Positions 1-7,102 of a DNA stretch of 9,957 bases are shown here, in pieces. The translations under genes were made by a program, and so were the position numbers. The notes under the pieces are model-generated. The model was not told where the DNA came from. It saw only the letters and a program-made list of their open reading frames with translations, and searched no databases. The stretch is from an uncultured Collinsella sp. (GTDB taxonomy: Bacteria; Actinomycetota; Coriobacteriia; Coriobacteriales; Coriobacteriaceae): positions 1-9,957 of the forward strand of contig URSO01000070.1 of NCBI GenBank assembly GCA_900550415.1, read 5' to 3'. Within the stretch, counting starts at the first letter, position 1, and each line of letters starts with the position of its first letter.

Positions 1-49
1 GTGTGGCGCCTTGTCCGCGGCTCCGAAGGAGCAGGACAAGGCGCCACAC
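1..49. repeat. Perfect 16-bp palindrome, hairpin downstream of asd
   Basis: Positions 1-16 and 34-49 are perfect reverse complements. Inside them a second stem, GCTCC (20-24) with GGAGC (28-32), closes on a GAA loop. It lies about 55 bp past the asd stop codon, so in asd mRNA it would form a strong 3' hairpin. No T-run follows within the window on the plus side, and the minus side runs off the edge, so a terminator cannot be confirmed. The central 33 nt (9-41), read on the minus strand, match 5466-5498 at 30 of 33 positions, so this is a copy of a dispersed element rather than a one-off hairpin. It may act as a terminator, an mRNA 3' stabiliser or a REP-like repeat. Confidence 0.85.
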
Positions 50-103
50 ATGGTCGAGGACGTTCTGAAAACCAAGCCCGGCCCCCGCCGGACAGGTCAA
101 CCG

Positions 104-1129
104 CTACTCGCAGAGCAGCTTAGCGATCTGGACGGCGTTGGTTGCCGCGCCCTTACGGATTTGGTCGCCGCAGCACCAGAAGGTGATACCGCGCACGGCC
201 TCGGGGTTCGAGATGTCGCGACGCACGCGGCCGACCCAAATCAGGTCCTGGTCGGACGTATCCATCGGCATGGGGAAGCGATCGTGCGCATCCTCGGCGC
301 TCATATCGTCAACCAGCTTCACGCCCGGAGCGGCAGCCAGCGCAGCACGGGCCTCCTCAACCGTAATGTCGCGCTCAAACTCGAGCGTAATGCTCTCGGA
401 GTGCGAACGCAGCACGGGCACGCGCACGCAGGTGCAGTTCACGCGCAGCTCGGGCAGATGCATGATCTTGCGGCCCTCGTTTTGCAGCTTCATCTCCTCG
501 GAGGTAAAGCCTTCCTCCTTGACACCGCCGATCTGCGGAATCAGGTTGCTCGCCAGCTGGGCGGCAAACGCGCGCGGCTCGGGAATCTCCTCGCCACGGC
601 CCAGGGCGGCAAGCTGAGCCTCGAGCTCGGCCATACCGGGAGCGCCAGCGCCCGAAGCTGCCTGATACGTGGACACGATCATACGCTTCACGCCAGCAAG
701 CTGGTGCAGCGGCCACGTGGGAACCAGGCCGATGATGGTCGCGCAGTTGGGATTGGCGATAAGACCGTGATGCCACTTGATGTCGTCGGCATTAATCTCG
801 GGCACGACCAGCGGTACCTCGGGATCCATACGGAAGGCATGGCTGTTGTCGACCACGACGGCGCCGCGCTTGACGGCCTCGGGCAGCAGCTCCTTGGCGA
901 TATCGTCGCCGGCAGCGCCGAGCACGATGTCGCAGCCCTCAAAAGCCTCGGGGCAAGCCTCCTCAATCACAGCCTGCTCGCCGCGGAACTCGACGGTCTT
1001 GCCCGCAGAGCGTGCGCTCGCCAGCAGCTTGAGCTTGCCGACCGGGAACTCCTGCTCGTTGAGGCACTCGAGCATCTGGGTGCCCACGGCTCCCGTCGCG
1101 CCCAAAATAGCAACCGTGTACTGTTTCAT
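104..1129 (-). CDS. asd: Aspartate-semialdehyde dehydrogenase
   Basis: Cytosolic enzyme that reduces aspartyl-4-phosphate to aspartate semialdehyde with NADPH, the branch point to lysine/diaminopimelate and to threonine/methionine. The protein is 341 aa, normal for the family. The amino end carries the Rossmann nucleotide-binding loop GATGAVG (residues 10-16). The catalytic cysteine is Cys129 in ANPNCATI. STYQAASGAG (153-162) and RSHSE (241-245, with catalytic His243) are the substrate-site motifs. The start at 1129 is chosen because MKQYTVAILG is the usual family amino end and an AAAGGGGGAAGC ribosome site precedes it. The open frame continues 68 codons further upstream, but that part is low-complexity intergenic sequence. 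It lies 172 bp downstream of lysC on the same strand, with a hairpin between them, so it may be only partly co-transcribed with lysC. Confidence 0.96.
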   Translation of the reverse strand: MKQYTVAILGATGAVGTQMLECLNEQEFPVGKLKLLASARSAGKTVEFRGEQAVIEEACPEAFEGCDIVLGAAGDDIAKELLPEAVKRGAVVVDNSHAFRMDPEVPLVVPEINADDIKWHHGLIANPNCATIIGLVPTWPLHQLAGVKRMIVSTYQAASGAGAPGMAELEAQLAALGRGEEIPEPRAFAAQLASNLIPQIGGVKEEGFTSEEMKLQNEGRKIMHLPELRVNCTCVRVPVLRSHSESITLEFERDITVEEARAALAAAPGVKLVDDMSAEDAHDRFPMPMDTSDQDLIWVGRVRRDISNPEAVRGITFWCCGDQIRKGAATNAVQIAKLLCE

Positions 1130-1203
1130 GCTTCCCCCTTTAAAGGTTGTGGCTATCGCCCGCACGCCAAGCAGGCCGATTATTGTTGCCAGTGTATACA
1201 AGA

Positions 1204-1230
1204 ACGGGGCAGGCACGAAACCCGCCCCGT
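1204..1230 (-). terminator. Hairpin between lysC and asd, probable weak terminator
   Basis: On the minus strand the arms at 1221-1230 and 1204-1213 pair over 10 bp (one G-U) around a 7-nt loop, followed by TCTTGT. The stem is strong and GC-rich, but the T-run is poor, so termination is probably partial. About 6 nt further on, the minus strand reads TATACA (1193-1198), an acceptable -10 box, but no good -35 box is placed correctly. A separate asd promoter is therefore possible but not shown. Confidence 0.5.
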
Positions 1231-1252
1231 CGAAACGAAACCGAAACGAAAC
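1231..1252. repeat. Two perfect tandem copies of an 11-bp unit
   Basis: CGAAACGAAAC occurs twice head to tail (1231-1241, 1242-1252). It sits between two similar CGCCCCG-type blocks in the lysC-asd spacer. It looks like a recent slippage duplication. I see no binding-site family that it matches. Confidence 0.8.
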
Positions 1253-1301
1253 GCCCCGCCGTAGATTTTTTGACATGACCCAAAAATCTACCGAGCAGTC
1301 G

Positions 1302-2690
1302 CTACTTTTTGAGCGCGGCCAGAGCGGGATCAACCGGCGCGGAAGCCTCCAGGTCGGAGACCTTCACAATGCCATTTTCGTCGGAGAAGGCACGGTAAAT
1401 GGTCCGAATCGCCAGGTCAAAGTCCTTCTCCTCGACACCGATAATGATGTTGATCTCGTCGCAGCTCTGCGAAATCATACGCACGCTCACGCCAGCCTGG
1501 CCGAGCATGCCAAACAGATGGCCCGAGATACCTGCACGGCCGCGCAGGTTACGACCGACGGTCGCGATAAGCGCCAGACCCTCAACGACCTCGATCTCGA
1601 GCGGCTCGACCTCCTGCTGGATGTCGCCCACGAGTGAGTACAGCGAATCGTGCACATCCTGCTCCTGCACCACGGCGCCAAAGCGGTCGACGCCGGTGGG
1701 CATATGCTCGACGGAAACGTCATAGCGCTCGAAGACCGAAAGCGCACGGCGCATAAAGCCAACGCGGGGCTTGGTGCGGTCGCGGGCCACGTTGATGGCG
1801 ACAAAACCGCGCTTGCCGGTCACGCCGGTAATGATGGGCTCTGCCTCGCCTTCATCAGCCGTCTCGCTAATGATGGTGCCGGGGTCCTGCGGCGCATTGG
1901 TGTTCTTGATGACCAGCGGAATGCCCGCCTCGCGCACGGGGAACACGGCCTCCTCGTGCAGGACGCTTGCGCCCATGTACGAAAGCTCGCGCAGCTCCTC
2001 GTAAGTAACGCGCGCAATGGGCTGAGCCTCGGGAACAATACGCGGGTCGGCAGAATAGAAGCCCGAGACGTCGGTCCAGTTCTCGTACAGGTCGGCGCCC
2101 AGGCACTTGGCCAGAATCGAGCCCGAGATATCGCCGCCGCCACGATCGAGCAGCTTGATCTGGCCCTCACGCGTCGCGCCGTAGAAACCGGGCATAACAA
2201 AGCCGCCCTGCTGACCGTACTCCTGCACCAGCTCGGAGGTGCGATTCATGCTGAGCGTACCGTCGTGATGGAACGCCACAACCGTCGCGGCGTCCAGGAA
2301 CGGTAGGCCCAGGTACTCAGCCATCAGGCGCGCGGTAAAGTACTCGCCGCGGCTTACGAGCTCCTCAGTAGAGTAGCCACCGGAGCGGGCGCGCTCGGCA
2401 AAGGCCGCGAACTCCTCACGGATGGGATAGGTGAGCTCCAGCTCGTCAGCGATATCAAAATAGCGCTGGCCAATGTCCTCGAGCAGCTCCTCACACGACA
2501 CGTGGTACTTAACGTGCGCATTGACCAGATAAAGCAGGTCGGTCACCTTGGTGTCGCCCTTAAAACGGCGACCGCAGGCGGAAACCACCACAAAACGGCG
2601 AGCCGGGTCGGCATCGACGATGGCCTTGATCTTCTTGAAGTGTTCGGCGTCGGCGACCGACGAGCCGCCAAACTTGGCAATCTTAATCAT
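1302..2690 (-). CDS. lysC: Aspartate kinase (aspartokinase)
   Basis: Phosphorylates aspartate to aspartyl-4-phosphate, the first committed step to lysine, threonine and methionine. The 462-aa protein has an amino-acid kinase domain (about 1-280). Visible landmarks are KFGGSSVAD (6-14, ATP/phosphate binding), SRGE (113-116), the GGGDISG segment (184-190), the NWTDVSGFYSADPR segment (204-217) and YMGASVLHEEAVFP (238-251). Two ACT domains follow, about 295-360 and 370-440, as in feedback-inhibited aspartokinases; which amino acid inhibits this one cannot be read from the sequence. The start gives the canonical MIKIAKFGGSS amino end. The ribosome site is weak: GAAAGG lies about 13 nt upstream, and CCTCC, itself anti-Shine-Dalgarno-like, sits in between. 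It diverges from thrC and lies upstream of asd, which catalyses the next step. Confidence 0.97.
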   Translation of the reverse strand: MIKIAKFGGSSVADAEHFKKIKAIVDADPARRFVVVSACGRRFKGDTKVTDLLYLVNAHVKYHVSCEELLEDIGQRYFDIADELELTYPIREEFAAFAERARSGGYSTEELVSRGEYFTARLMAEYLGLPFLDAATVVAFHHDGTLSMNRTSELVQEYGQQGGFVMPGFYGATREGQIKLLDRGGGDISGSILAKCLGADLYENWTDVSGFYSADPRIVPEAQPIARVTYEELRELSYMGASVLHEEAVFPVREAGIPLVIKNTNAPQDPGTIISETADEGEAEPIITGVTGKRGFVAINVARDRTKPRVGFMRRALSVFERYDVSVEHMPTGVDRFGAVVQEQDVHDSLYSLVGDIQQEVEPLEIEVVEGLALIATVGRNLRGRAGISGHLFGMLGQAGVSVRMISQSCDEINIIIGVEEKDFDLAIRTIYRAFSDENGIVKVSDLEASAPVDPALAALKK

Positions 2691-2794
2691 GGGCTGGAGG
2701 TTACCTTTCTAAAAAGCCTCTGCGAACCTATTTTGCGCGCTCTGATACCATGGTTTCACCGATTGGGACCAAGGCATCCGAGGAGCAGTGTTAT
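2691..2794. promoter_or_regulatory. Divergent lysC / thrC intergenic region
   Basis: These 104 bp separate the starts of two diverging genes of one pathway, so both promoters, or the leader ends, should lie here. No convincing pair of -35/-10 boxes is visible in either direction. Candidates are GATACC (2744-2749, plus) and TATCAG (minus, at about 2742-2747), both with poor -35 partners. GAGGAG at 2780-2785 is the thrC ribosome site. No riboswitch or T-box signature was recognised. The call rests on gene arrangement. Confidence 0.45.
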
Positions 2795-4312
2795 ATGGGA
2801 ACTTATCATAGTACACGAGGACGCACTTTATCGTGCTCAAGTAAGGTGGCAATCCGTACTGGCATCGCTCCCGACGGGGGTTTGTTTGTCTCGGACGAGC
2901 TCGGCACCCAGCAGGTCGATATCAGCTCGCTTGCAGATAAATCGTACTTTGAAATCGCTCAAGATGTGTTGGGAATGTTACTGAATGATTACACGACCGA
3001 AGAAATTTCGGCGTGTGTCGACGAAGCATACCGCGGCACGTTCGCGAGCGAAGAGGTTACGCCGCTCGTCAAACTCGATGCCGCACCGGGCGCCGACGCC
3101 CCTCAGACCTATGTGATGGAGCTCTTTGGCGGCCCCACGAGCGCCTTTAAGGACGTCGCCCTGCAGATGCTCCCCCGTCTGATGGCCCGTACCTCTGCCA
3201 AGGACGGCGGCGCCGAGCGCATCATGATCGTCACCGCCACGTCGGGCGACACGGGCAAGGCCGCACTCGCCGGCTTTGCCGACGCCCCGGGCACGGGTAT
3301 TACCGTCTTTTATCCCGAGGGCAAGGTCAGCCGCGTGCAGAATCTGCAGATGTCCACACAGGAGGGCGATAACGTCGCCGTCTGCGGCATCCGCGGCAAC
3401 TTTGACGACGCCCAGAGTGCCGTCAAGCGCATCTTTGCCGATAAAGAGCTTGCCAAGCGCCTGGAGGCCGCCGGCACGGTGCTTTCGAGCGCCAACTCCA
3501 TCAACGTCGGCCGCCTGGTGCCGCAGGTCGTCTACTACTTTGCCGCCTATGCACAGCTGCTGCGCGCCGGACGCCTGGAGGCAGGCGACGCCGTTGAGTT
3601 CTGCGTACCGACCGGCAACTTTGGCGATATCCTGGCCGGCTACTATGCCAAGCGCATGGGTCTGCCCGTCGCCAAGCTCATCGTCGCGAGCGACAAGAAC
3701 AACGTGCTTGCCGACTTCCTGACCACCGGCGTCTACGACCGCAACCGTCCGTTCTTCACGACCATCTCGCCGTCGATGGACATCCTCATCAGCTCTAACC
3801 TGGAGCGCATGCTGTACTTCCTGTCCGATGGCGACTGCGAGCTTGTTGCCGGCCTTATGGAGCAGCTAGCACAGACTGGTCGCTACGAGGTTCCCGCCGA
3901 CCTGCTGGCAAAAATTCAGAGCGTCTTTGGCTGCGGTTGGGCCAGCGAGGACGAGGTCCGCGCTGTCATCAAGGGCTGCTGGGACGCGAACGGCTACGTG
4001 ATCGATCCGCACACCGCTTGCGGCTATCACGTCTTTGAAAAGGTCGCTCCCGCCGAGGGCGCCAAGGCCCGCGTGCTGCTTTCGACCGCCAGCCCCTACA
4101 AGTTCCCGCGCGCCTGCTGCGACGCCCTGGGCCTCGACGTTCCCGAGGACGACTTTGAGGCTATGCGCATGCTCGAGCAGGCAACCAATACGGTCGCCCC
4201 GGCGCAGCTCGCCGAACTCGAGTCCAAGCCCGTCCGCTTCGAAGACGTCTGCGACGTCGATGAGATGGCGAGCTACGTCGAGTCTGCAGCAAAACGAATG
4301 AGCACCAACTAA
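2795..4312 (+). CDS. thrC: Threonine synthase
   Basis: PLP-dependent enzyme that converts O-phosphohomoserine to threonine and phosphate in the cytosol. The protein is 505 aa, at the long end of the family. The amino-terminal part (1-about 95, YHSTRG...GIAPDGGLFV) is the threonine-synthase N domain; the rest is a fold-type II PLP domain. The PLP lysine is Lys119 in GGPTSAFKD (112-120). SANSINVGRLVPQ (232-244), the phosphate-binding GNFGD (274-278), DPHTACGY (404-411) and TASPYKFP (431-438) are all present. The start at 2795 follows GAGGAG (2780-2785) with 9-nt spacing. An in-frame ATG at 2750 would add 15 residues but has no ribosome site. A clear terminator follows, so thrB downstream is not simply in the same transcript. 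Confidence 0.96.
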   Translation: MGTYHSTRGRTLSCSSKVAIRTGIAPDGGLFVSDELGTQQVDISSLADKSYFEIAQDVLGMLLNDYTTEEISACVDEAYRGTFASEEVTPLVKLDAAPGADAPQTYVMELFGGPTSAFKDVALQMLPRLMARTSAKDGGAERIMIVTATSGDTGKAALAGFADAPGTGITVFYPEGKVSRVQNLQMSTQEGDNVAVCGIRGNFDDAQSAVKRIFADKELAKRLEAAGTVLSSANSINVGRLVPQVVYYFAAYAQLLRAGRLEAGDAVEFCVPTGNFGDILAGYYAKRMGLPVAKLIVASDKNNVLADFLTTGVYDRNRPFFTTISPSMDILISSNLERMLYFLSDGDCELVAGLMEQLAQTGRYEVPADLLAKIQSVFGCGWASEDEVRAVIKGCWDANGYVIDPHTACGYHVFEKVAPAEGAKARVLLSTASPYKFPRACCDALGLDVPEDDFEAMRMLEQATNTVAPAQLAELESKPVRFEDVCDVDEMASYVESAAKRMSTN

Positions 4313-4324
4313 ACCCCTTATTAA

Positions 4325-4355
4325 GCGCCGGCGAAAGCCGGCGCACCTTCTTTTA
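4325..4355 (+). terminator. Rho-independent terminator of thrC
   Basis: GCGCCGGC (4325-4332) pairs perfectly with GCCGGCGC (4337-4344) around a GAAA tetraloop, then ACCTTCTTTTA follows. It starts 12 nt after the thrC stop codon. This is a textbook intrinsic terminator apart from a slightly interrupted T-run. Confidence 0.88.
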
Positions 4356-4389
4356 TCAGAAACCCACCGGGATGATGACGAACTGACAT

Positions 4390-4500
4390 GCGGGTCTGCC
4401 TGTTTAGTTCGTCGCGAGTTCCGCACGAGCCGGAAAGCACTTAATGTGCTTTCCGAGCGAGCCAGGACTGCCCGAGCAGCGAACTAAACAGGCAGACCGC
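4390..4500. repeat. Long palindrome between thrC terminator and thrB
   Basis: Positions 4393-4411 and 4480-4498 are perfect 19-bp reverse complements (GGTCTGCCTGTTTAGTTCG and its complement), extended by two more pairs at 4390-4391 and 4499-4500. Inside them 4431-4440 and 4446-4455 form a perfect 10-bp stem with a 5-nt TTAAT loop. The material between is only partly complementary. The right arm ends 5 nt before the AGGAG that serves thrB, so a folded transcript would place the ribosome site at the foot of a long stem. It could be a dispersed mobile-type palindrome (REP/MITE-like) or a leader structure. No T-box or other riboswitch consensus was found. Confidence 0.85.
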
Positions 4501-4513
4501 CCAGGAGATTCCC

Positions 4514-5395
4514 ATGATCAAGATCACCGTCCCCGCCACCAGCGCAAACCTAGGCATCGGCTACGACACCCTCGGCATGGCCGTCAGCCTCTACTCGCAC
4601 TTCACCTTCGAGCGCGCCGACAAGCTCGCCATCACGGGCTGCCCCGAGGAGTTCCAAAACGAGAATAACCTGGTCTATGTGAGCTTTGTCGATGCTCTGG
4701 CCGCCTGGGGCGAGCCGGCCTTCCCCGTCGCTATCGACATTCAGACCGATGTGCCCGTCGCCCGCGGCCTGGGTTCCAGCTCCACCTGCGTTGTCGCCGG
4801 CATCATGGCGGCCGCTGCGCTGACGGGCCATACCGTCGACCGCGCCGAGCTCGTCCGCATCGCCACCGAGGTCGAGGGGCATCCCGATAACGTCGCCCCC
4901 GCTATCCTGGGCGGCGCCGTCTGCTCCTTTACGCCGACCGATTCGCTCCCCCAGTGCCTGCGCTACGAGGTGAGCGATCGCTTGCGTTTTATTACCGTGA
5001 TTCCGCCCTACGAGGTGCATACGAGCGAGGCGCGCAAGGTTGTGCCGCAGGAGATTCCACTCTCCACCGCCGTATGGCAAATGGGCCGCATCGCCGGCAT
5101 GACGCGCGGCCTGGAGACCGGCGACCTTGACCTGATTGCCGCCGCCAATGACGACCGCATCCAGGAGCCCTATCGCCGCCGCCTCATCCCCGACTACAAC
5201 GCCGTGCGCGACACCTGCCTTAACGGCGGCGCTAAGACCATCTGGATCAGCGGCTCGGGCTCGACCCTTATGGCTGTAACCGACGACACCATCGTGGCAA
5301 AGTTCCTGCAGGTCAAGCTGCGTGAGCAGTTCCCCAAGTGCGAGACGCATATTCTGACGTGCGACACGGAAGGCGCTCAAATCGAGTACCTGTAG
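4514..5395 (+). CDS. thrB: Homoserine kinase
   Basis: GHMP-family kinase that phosphorylates homoserine with ATP to give O-phosphohomoserine, the substrate of the neighbouring thrC product. The protein is 293 aa, family-typical. Motif 1 is VPATSANLGIGYD (6-18); most homologues have P rather than I at residue 15. Motif 2, the phosphate loop, is PVARGLGSSS (81-90). EGHPDNVAPAILGG (121-134) and the carboxy-terminal SGSGST (246-251) are the other signatures. The ATG at 4514 follows AGGAG (4504-4508) at good spacing. It lies 201 bp downstream of thrC, past a terminator and a palindrome, so its transcription must come from readthrough or from a promoter I could not identify. Its last codon and stop lie inside the outer arm of the next palindrome. 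Confidence 0.96.
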   Translation: MIKITVPATSANLGIGYDTLGMAVSLYSHFTFERADKLAITGCPEEFQNENNLVYVSFVDALAAWGEPAFPVAIDIQTDVPVARGLGSSSTCVVAGIMAAAALTGHTVDRAELVRIATEVEGHPDNVAPAILGGAVCSFTPTDSLPQCLRYEVSDRLRFITVIPPYEVHTSEARKVVPQEIPLSTAVWQMGRIAGMTRGLETGDLDLIAAANDDRIQEPYRRRLIPDYNAVRDTCLNGGAKTIWISGSGSTLMAVTDDTIVAKFLQVKLREQFPKCETHILTCDTEGAQIEYL

Positions 5396-5575
5396 ACATC
5401 CTCCTCATATACCTGTCCGGGACGGTCGGGATGTTCCCTCAAAATCGTCCTCGCGCATGAAGGCCCCTTGTCCTGCTCCTACGGAGCGACGGACAAGGGG
5501 CCTTCGCGCTGCGGAATGATTTTGAGGGAACATCCCGACCGTCCCTGCGCCTACCTTGCTGAGGATGTCTACAGG
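5389..5575. repeat. Nested 187-bp palindrome between convergent thrB and engB
   Basis: Three concentric perfect inverted repeats plus a core. Outer arms: 5389-5403 with 5561-5575 (15 bp). Middle arms: 5419-5446 with 5518-5545 (28 bp). Inner arms: 5459-5473 with 5491-5505 (15 bp). Core: GCTCC/GGAGC (5475-5479, 5483-5487) with a TAC loop. The outer left arm overlaps the last codon and the TAG stop of thrB. The inner part is a second copy of the 1-49 element. It lies between two converging genes and could end transcription both ways, although no proper T-run adjoins it. A non-autonomous mobile element (MITE-like) is the alternative. Confidence 0.9.
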
Positions 5576-5653
5576 GACCCACGCTTTGAAGGGGCGCCGG
5601 GCTGATAGTTTGGCTTTTTATTGGTAGGGGCTCTTGCTAGACTGAAGCACTTA

Positions 5654-6244
5654 TTAGAGGCACGCCTCGGCAATGCGGCGCTTGAGCTCGTCGATGCCCA
5701 CACCGGTTTGGGAGCTTGTGATGATTACGTTTTCGGCCGGGACGTTGAGCTGCTTTTTGATGGCTGCCGCCTGGCGGGCCTGCTGGGTGCGGCTGAGCTT
5801 GTCGGCTTTGGTGAGGCAGACGATAAAGTTGAACTCGTTGCCCTGCAGGTAGTCGATCATGTCATGATCGAGCTTGCTGGGGTCGTGACGAATGTCAACC
5901 AGCGATACGACCAGGTTAAAGCTGCGCTCGGAGTCAAAGAAGTCGCCAATAAGCTCGGCCCAGCGGTCGCGCTCGGCCTTGGAGCGACGGGCGAAACCGT
6001 AACCCGGCAGGTCCACGAAATGCACGTCGTCGGCCTCAAAGAAGTTGATGTTGCTCGTCTTGCCCGGCGTACTGGAAACCTTGACCAGGTTCTTGCGACC
6101 AAAAAGCTTGTTCATAATGGAGGACTTGCCCACATTGGAGCGGCCCACAAAGCTCACCTCGGGGCAGGTGGACTCGGGAATCTGCGAGACCTTGCCGTAG
6201 CTGGCGACGAACTTGGCAAGCTGATAGTTAATGGAATCGGCCAT
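5654..6244 (-). CDS. engB: Ribosome-biogenesis GTP-binding protein EngB/YsxC
   Basis: Small TRAFAC GTPase of the YihA/YsxC family that assists assembly of the large ribosomal subunit. The protein is 196 aa, the usual length. G motifs: G1 GRSNVGKS (34-41), G2 around Thr63 in GKTSNINFF (61-69), G3 DLPGYGFA (78-85), G4 TKAD (145-148), G5 SSQTGVG (177-183). The ATG at 6244 is preferred because AAGGAG lies 5 nt upstream. A GTG two codons earlier (6250) would overlap that ribosome site. It lies 39 bp downstream of mtnN on the same strand, so the two are probably one transcript. It converges on thrB, with the large palindrome between. Confidence 0.96.
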   Translation of the reverse strand: MADSINYQLAKFVASYGKVSQIPESTCPEVSFVGRSNVGKSSIMNKLFGRKNLVKVSSTPGKTSNINFFEADDVHFVDLPGYGFARRSKAERDRWAELIGDFFDSERSFNLVVSLVDIRHDPSKLDHDMIDYLQGNEFNFIVCLTKADKLSRTQQARQAAAIKKQLNVPAENVIITSSQTGVGIDELKRRIAEACL

Positions 6245-6283
6245 GGACACTCCTTGGTCGTAGGTTTTTACAAAACGGGCGTG

Positions 6284-7024
6284 CTATTGCGCGGCGGCAA
6301 TACGACGAACGATGTCAACCGTGATGCCGCTCGCGGTGCGAGCGTACTCATCCAGATCGAACTCGCGCTCGCAAAACGCGTCATATGCCTCGTCACAATT
6401 ATCGCTGATAGCGCGCAGCACCAGGCAATCGACACCATTCTTGGCCGCAATGTGCGCAATTGCCGCGCCCTCCATCTCGACGCAATCGGCATGCGTGGCC
6501 TCAATCGCAGCATTACGCATGGCGTCACCCGTTACAAAGCGGTCACCCGTGGCGATAGTGCCACACAGGAACTGCTTGGGGTCCTTCTCCGCAGCCGCTA
6601 CATCCAGCGATGCGTCCACAAACCCGTGCTCGGCAAGCACGGCGGCGGCAACATTTGCCAACGCCGGCGTCGAGGCAAATTCTTCAAGTCCCGGCGCCGA
6701 CTCGGCAATGAGTGCCGTGTCAGTATCCAGATAGCGCAGGCACCTGCCTATAACCACGTCGTTAATATGGAGCTTGGGGTTTAGGCCGCCCGCAATACCC
6801 GAAAACACAACGGCCTGCGGGGCGTATTTGCTGATGAGATGCTGCGTTGCGCCAGCGGCGTTCACGGTACCCATGCCAGCGGTCGTGGCGACCACCGTCA
6901 GACCGTCAAGCTCGCCGCTCACAACGGTCAAGCCCGCCTCCTGCGCCTCATGCGCGCCACTCAGCTCTTCCTTAATCTGGGCAACCTCTTTTTCGAGTGC
7001 GCCTATGATCGCGATGGTTGCCAT
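6284..7024 (-). CDS. mtnN: 5'-methylthioadenosine/S-adenosylhomocysteine nucleosidase
   Basis: Hydrolyses the adenine-ribose bond of methylthioadenosine and S-adenosylhomocysteine, clearing by-products of SAM-dependent reactions and feeding methionine and adenine salvage. The protein is 246 aa, near the family norm. The IIGALEKEV amino end carries Glu13 (equivalent to catalytic Glu12 of the E. coli enzyme); GIAGGL (76-81), VEMEGAAIAH (182-191, Glu185) and RAISD (204-208, catalytic Asp208) are the other active-site landmarks. A start at 7024 gives the standard MATIAIIGALE amino end with GGGGGA just upstream; a TTG at 7036 is in frame but less likely. It is probably co-transcribed with engB. 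MTA/SAH nucleosidase also sits in the pathway to AI-2 precursors, but luxS is not in view. Confidence 0.95.
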   Translation of the reverse strand: MATIAIIGALEKEVAQIKEELSGAHEAQEAGLTVVSGELDGLTVVATTAGMGTVNAAGATQHLISKYAPQAVVFSGIAGGLNPKLHINDVVIGRCLRYLDTDTALIAESAPGLEEFASTPALANVAAAVLAEHGFVDASLDVAAAEKDPKQFLCGTIATGDRFVTGDAMRNAAIEATHADCVEMEGAAIAHIAAKNGVDCLVLRAISDNCDEAYDAFCEREFDLDEYARTASGITVDIVRRIAAAQ

Positions 7025-7102
7025 GCCATCCCCCAAATCCGTGCAAATTGCTATCCACGGTATGGTACCAGCATTTTGGATCTTTCACTTTTTACGAAGT
7101 CG

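Noticed and set aside
11..1264. Long plus-strand open frame opposite asd
   Set aside because: Antisense shadow of a well-supported enzyme in GC-rich DNA; its sequence has no family features, and asd on the other strand accounts for the constraint.
1261..1291. AT-rich inverted repeat after lysC as a terminator
   Set aside because: The stem is AT-rich, with its T/A runs inside it rather than after a GC stem; the hairpin at 1204-1230 is a better candidate.
1302..1974. Internal start giving a separate aspartokinase beta subunit, as in some Gram-positives
   Set aside because: The internal Met239 codon has its nearest GAGGAG 18 nt upstream, too far away; nothing else supports it.
4390..4513. T-box or other riboswitch in the thrB leader
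   Set aside because: The T-box consensus sequence is absent and the perfect long arms look like an inverted repeat; no known riboswitch core was seen.
4444..4668. Possible leader peptide overlapping the thrB start
   Set aside because: No ribosome site, no run of threonine codons, and it runs far into thrB out of frame, so not an attenuation peptide.
4550..5380. Minus-strand open frame opposite thrB
   Set aside because: Shadow of thrB, composed of low-complexity Gly/Ala/Asp-rich sequence with no recognisable domain.
5621..6784. 387-codon plus-strand open frame across engB and mtnN
   Set aside because: It spans two genuine minus-strand genes and their spacer, which is typical of a codon-bias shadow.
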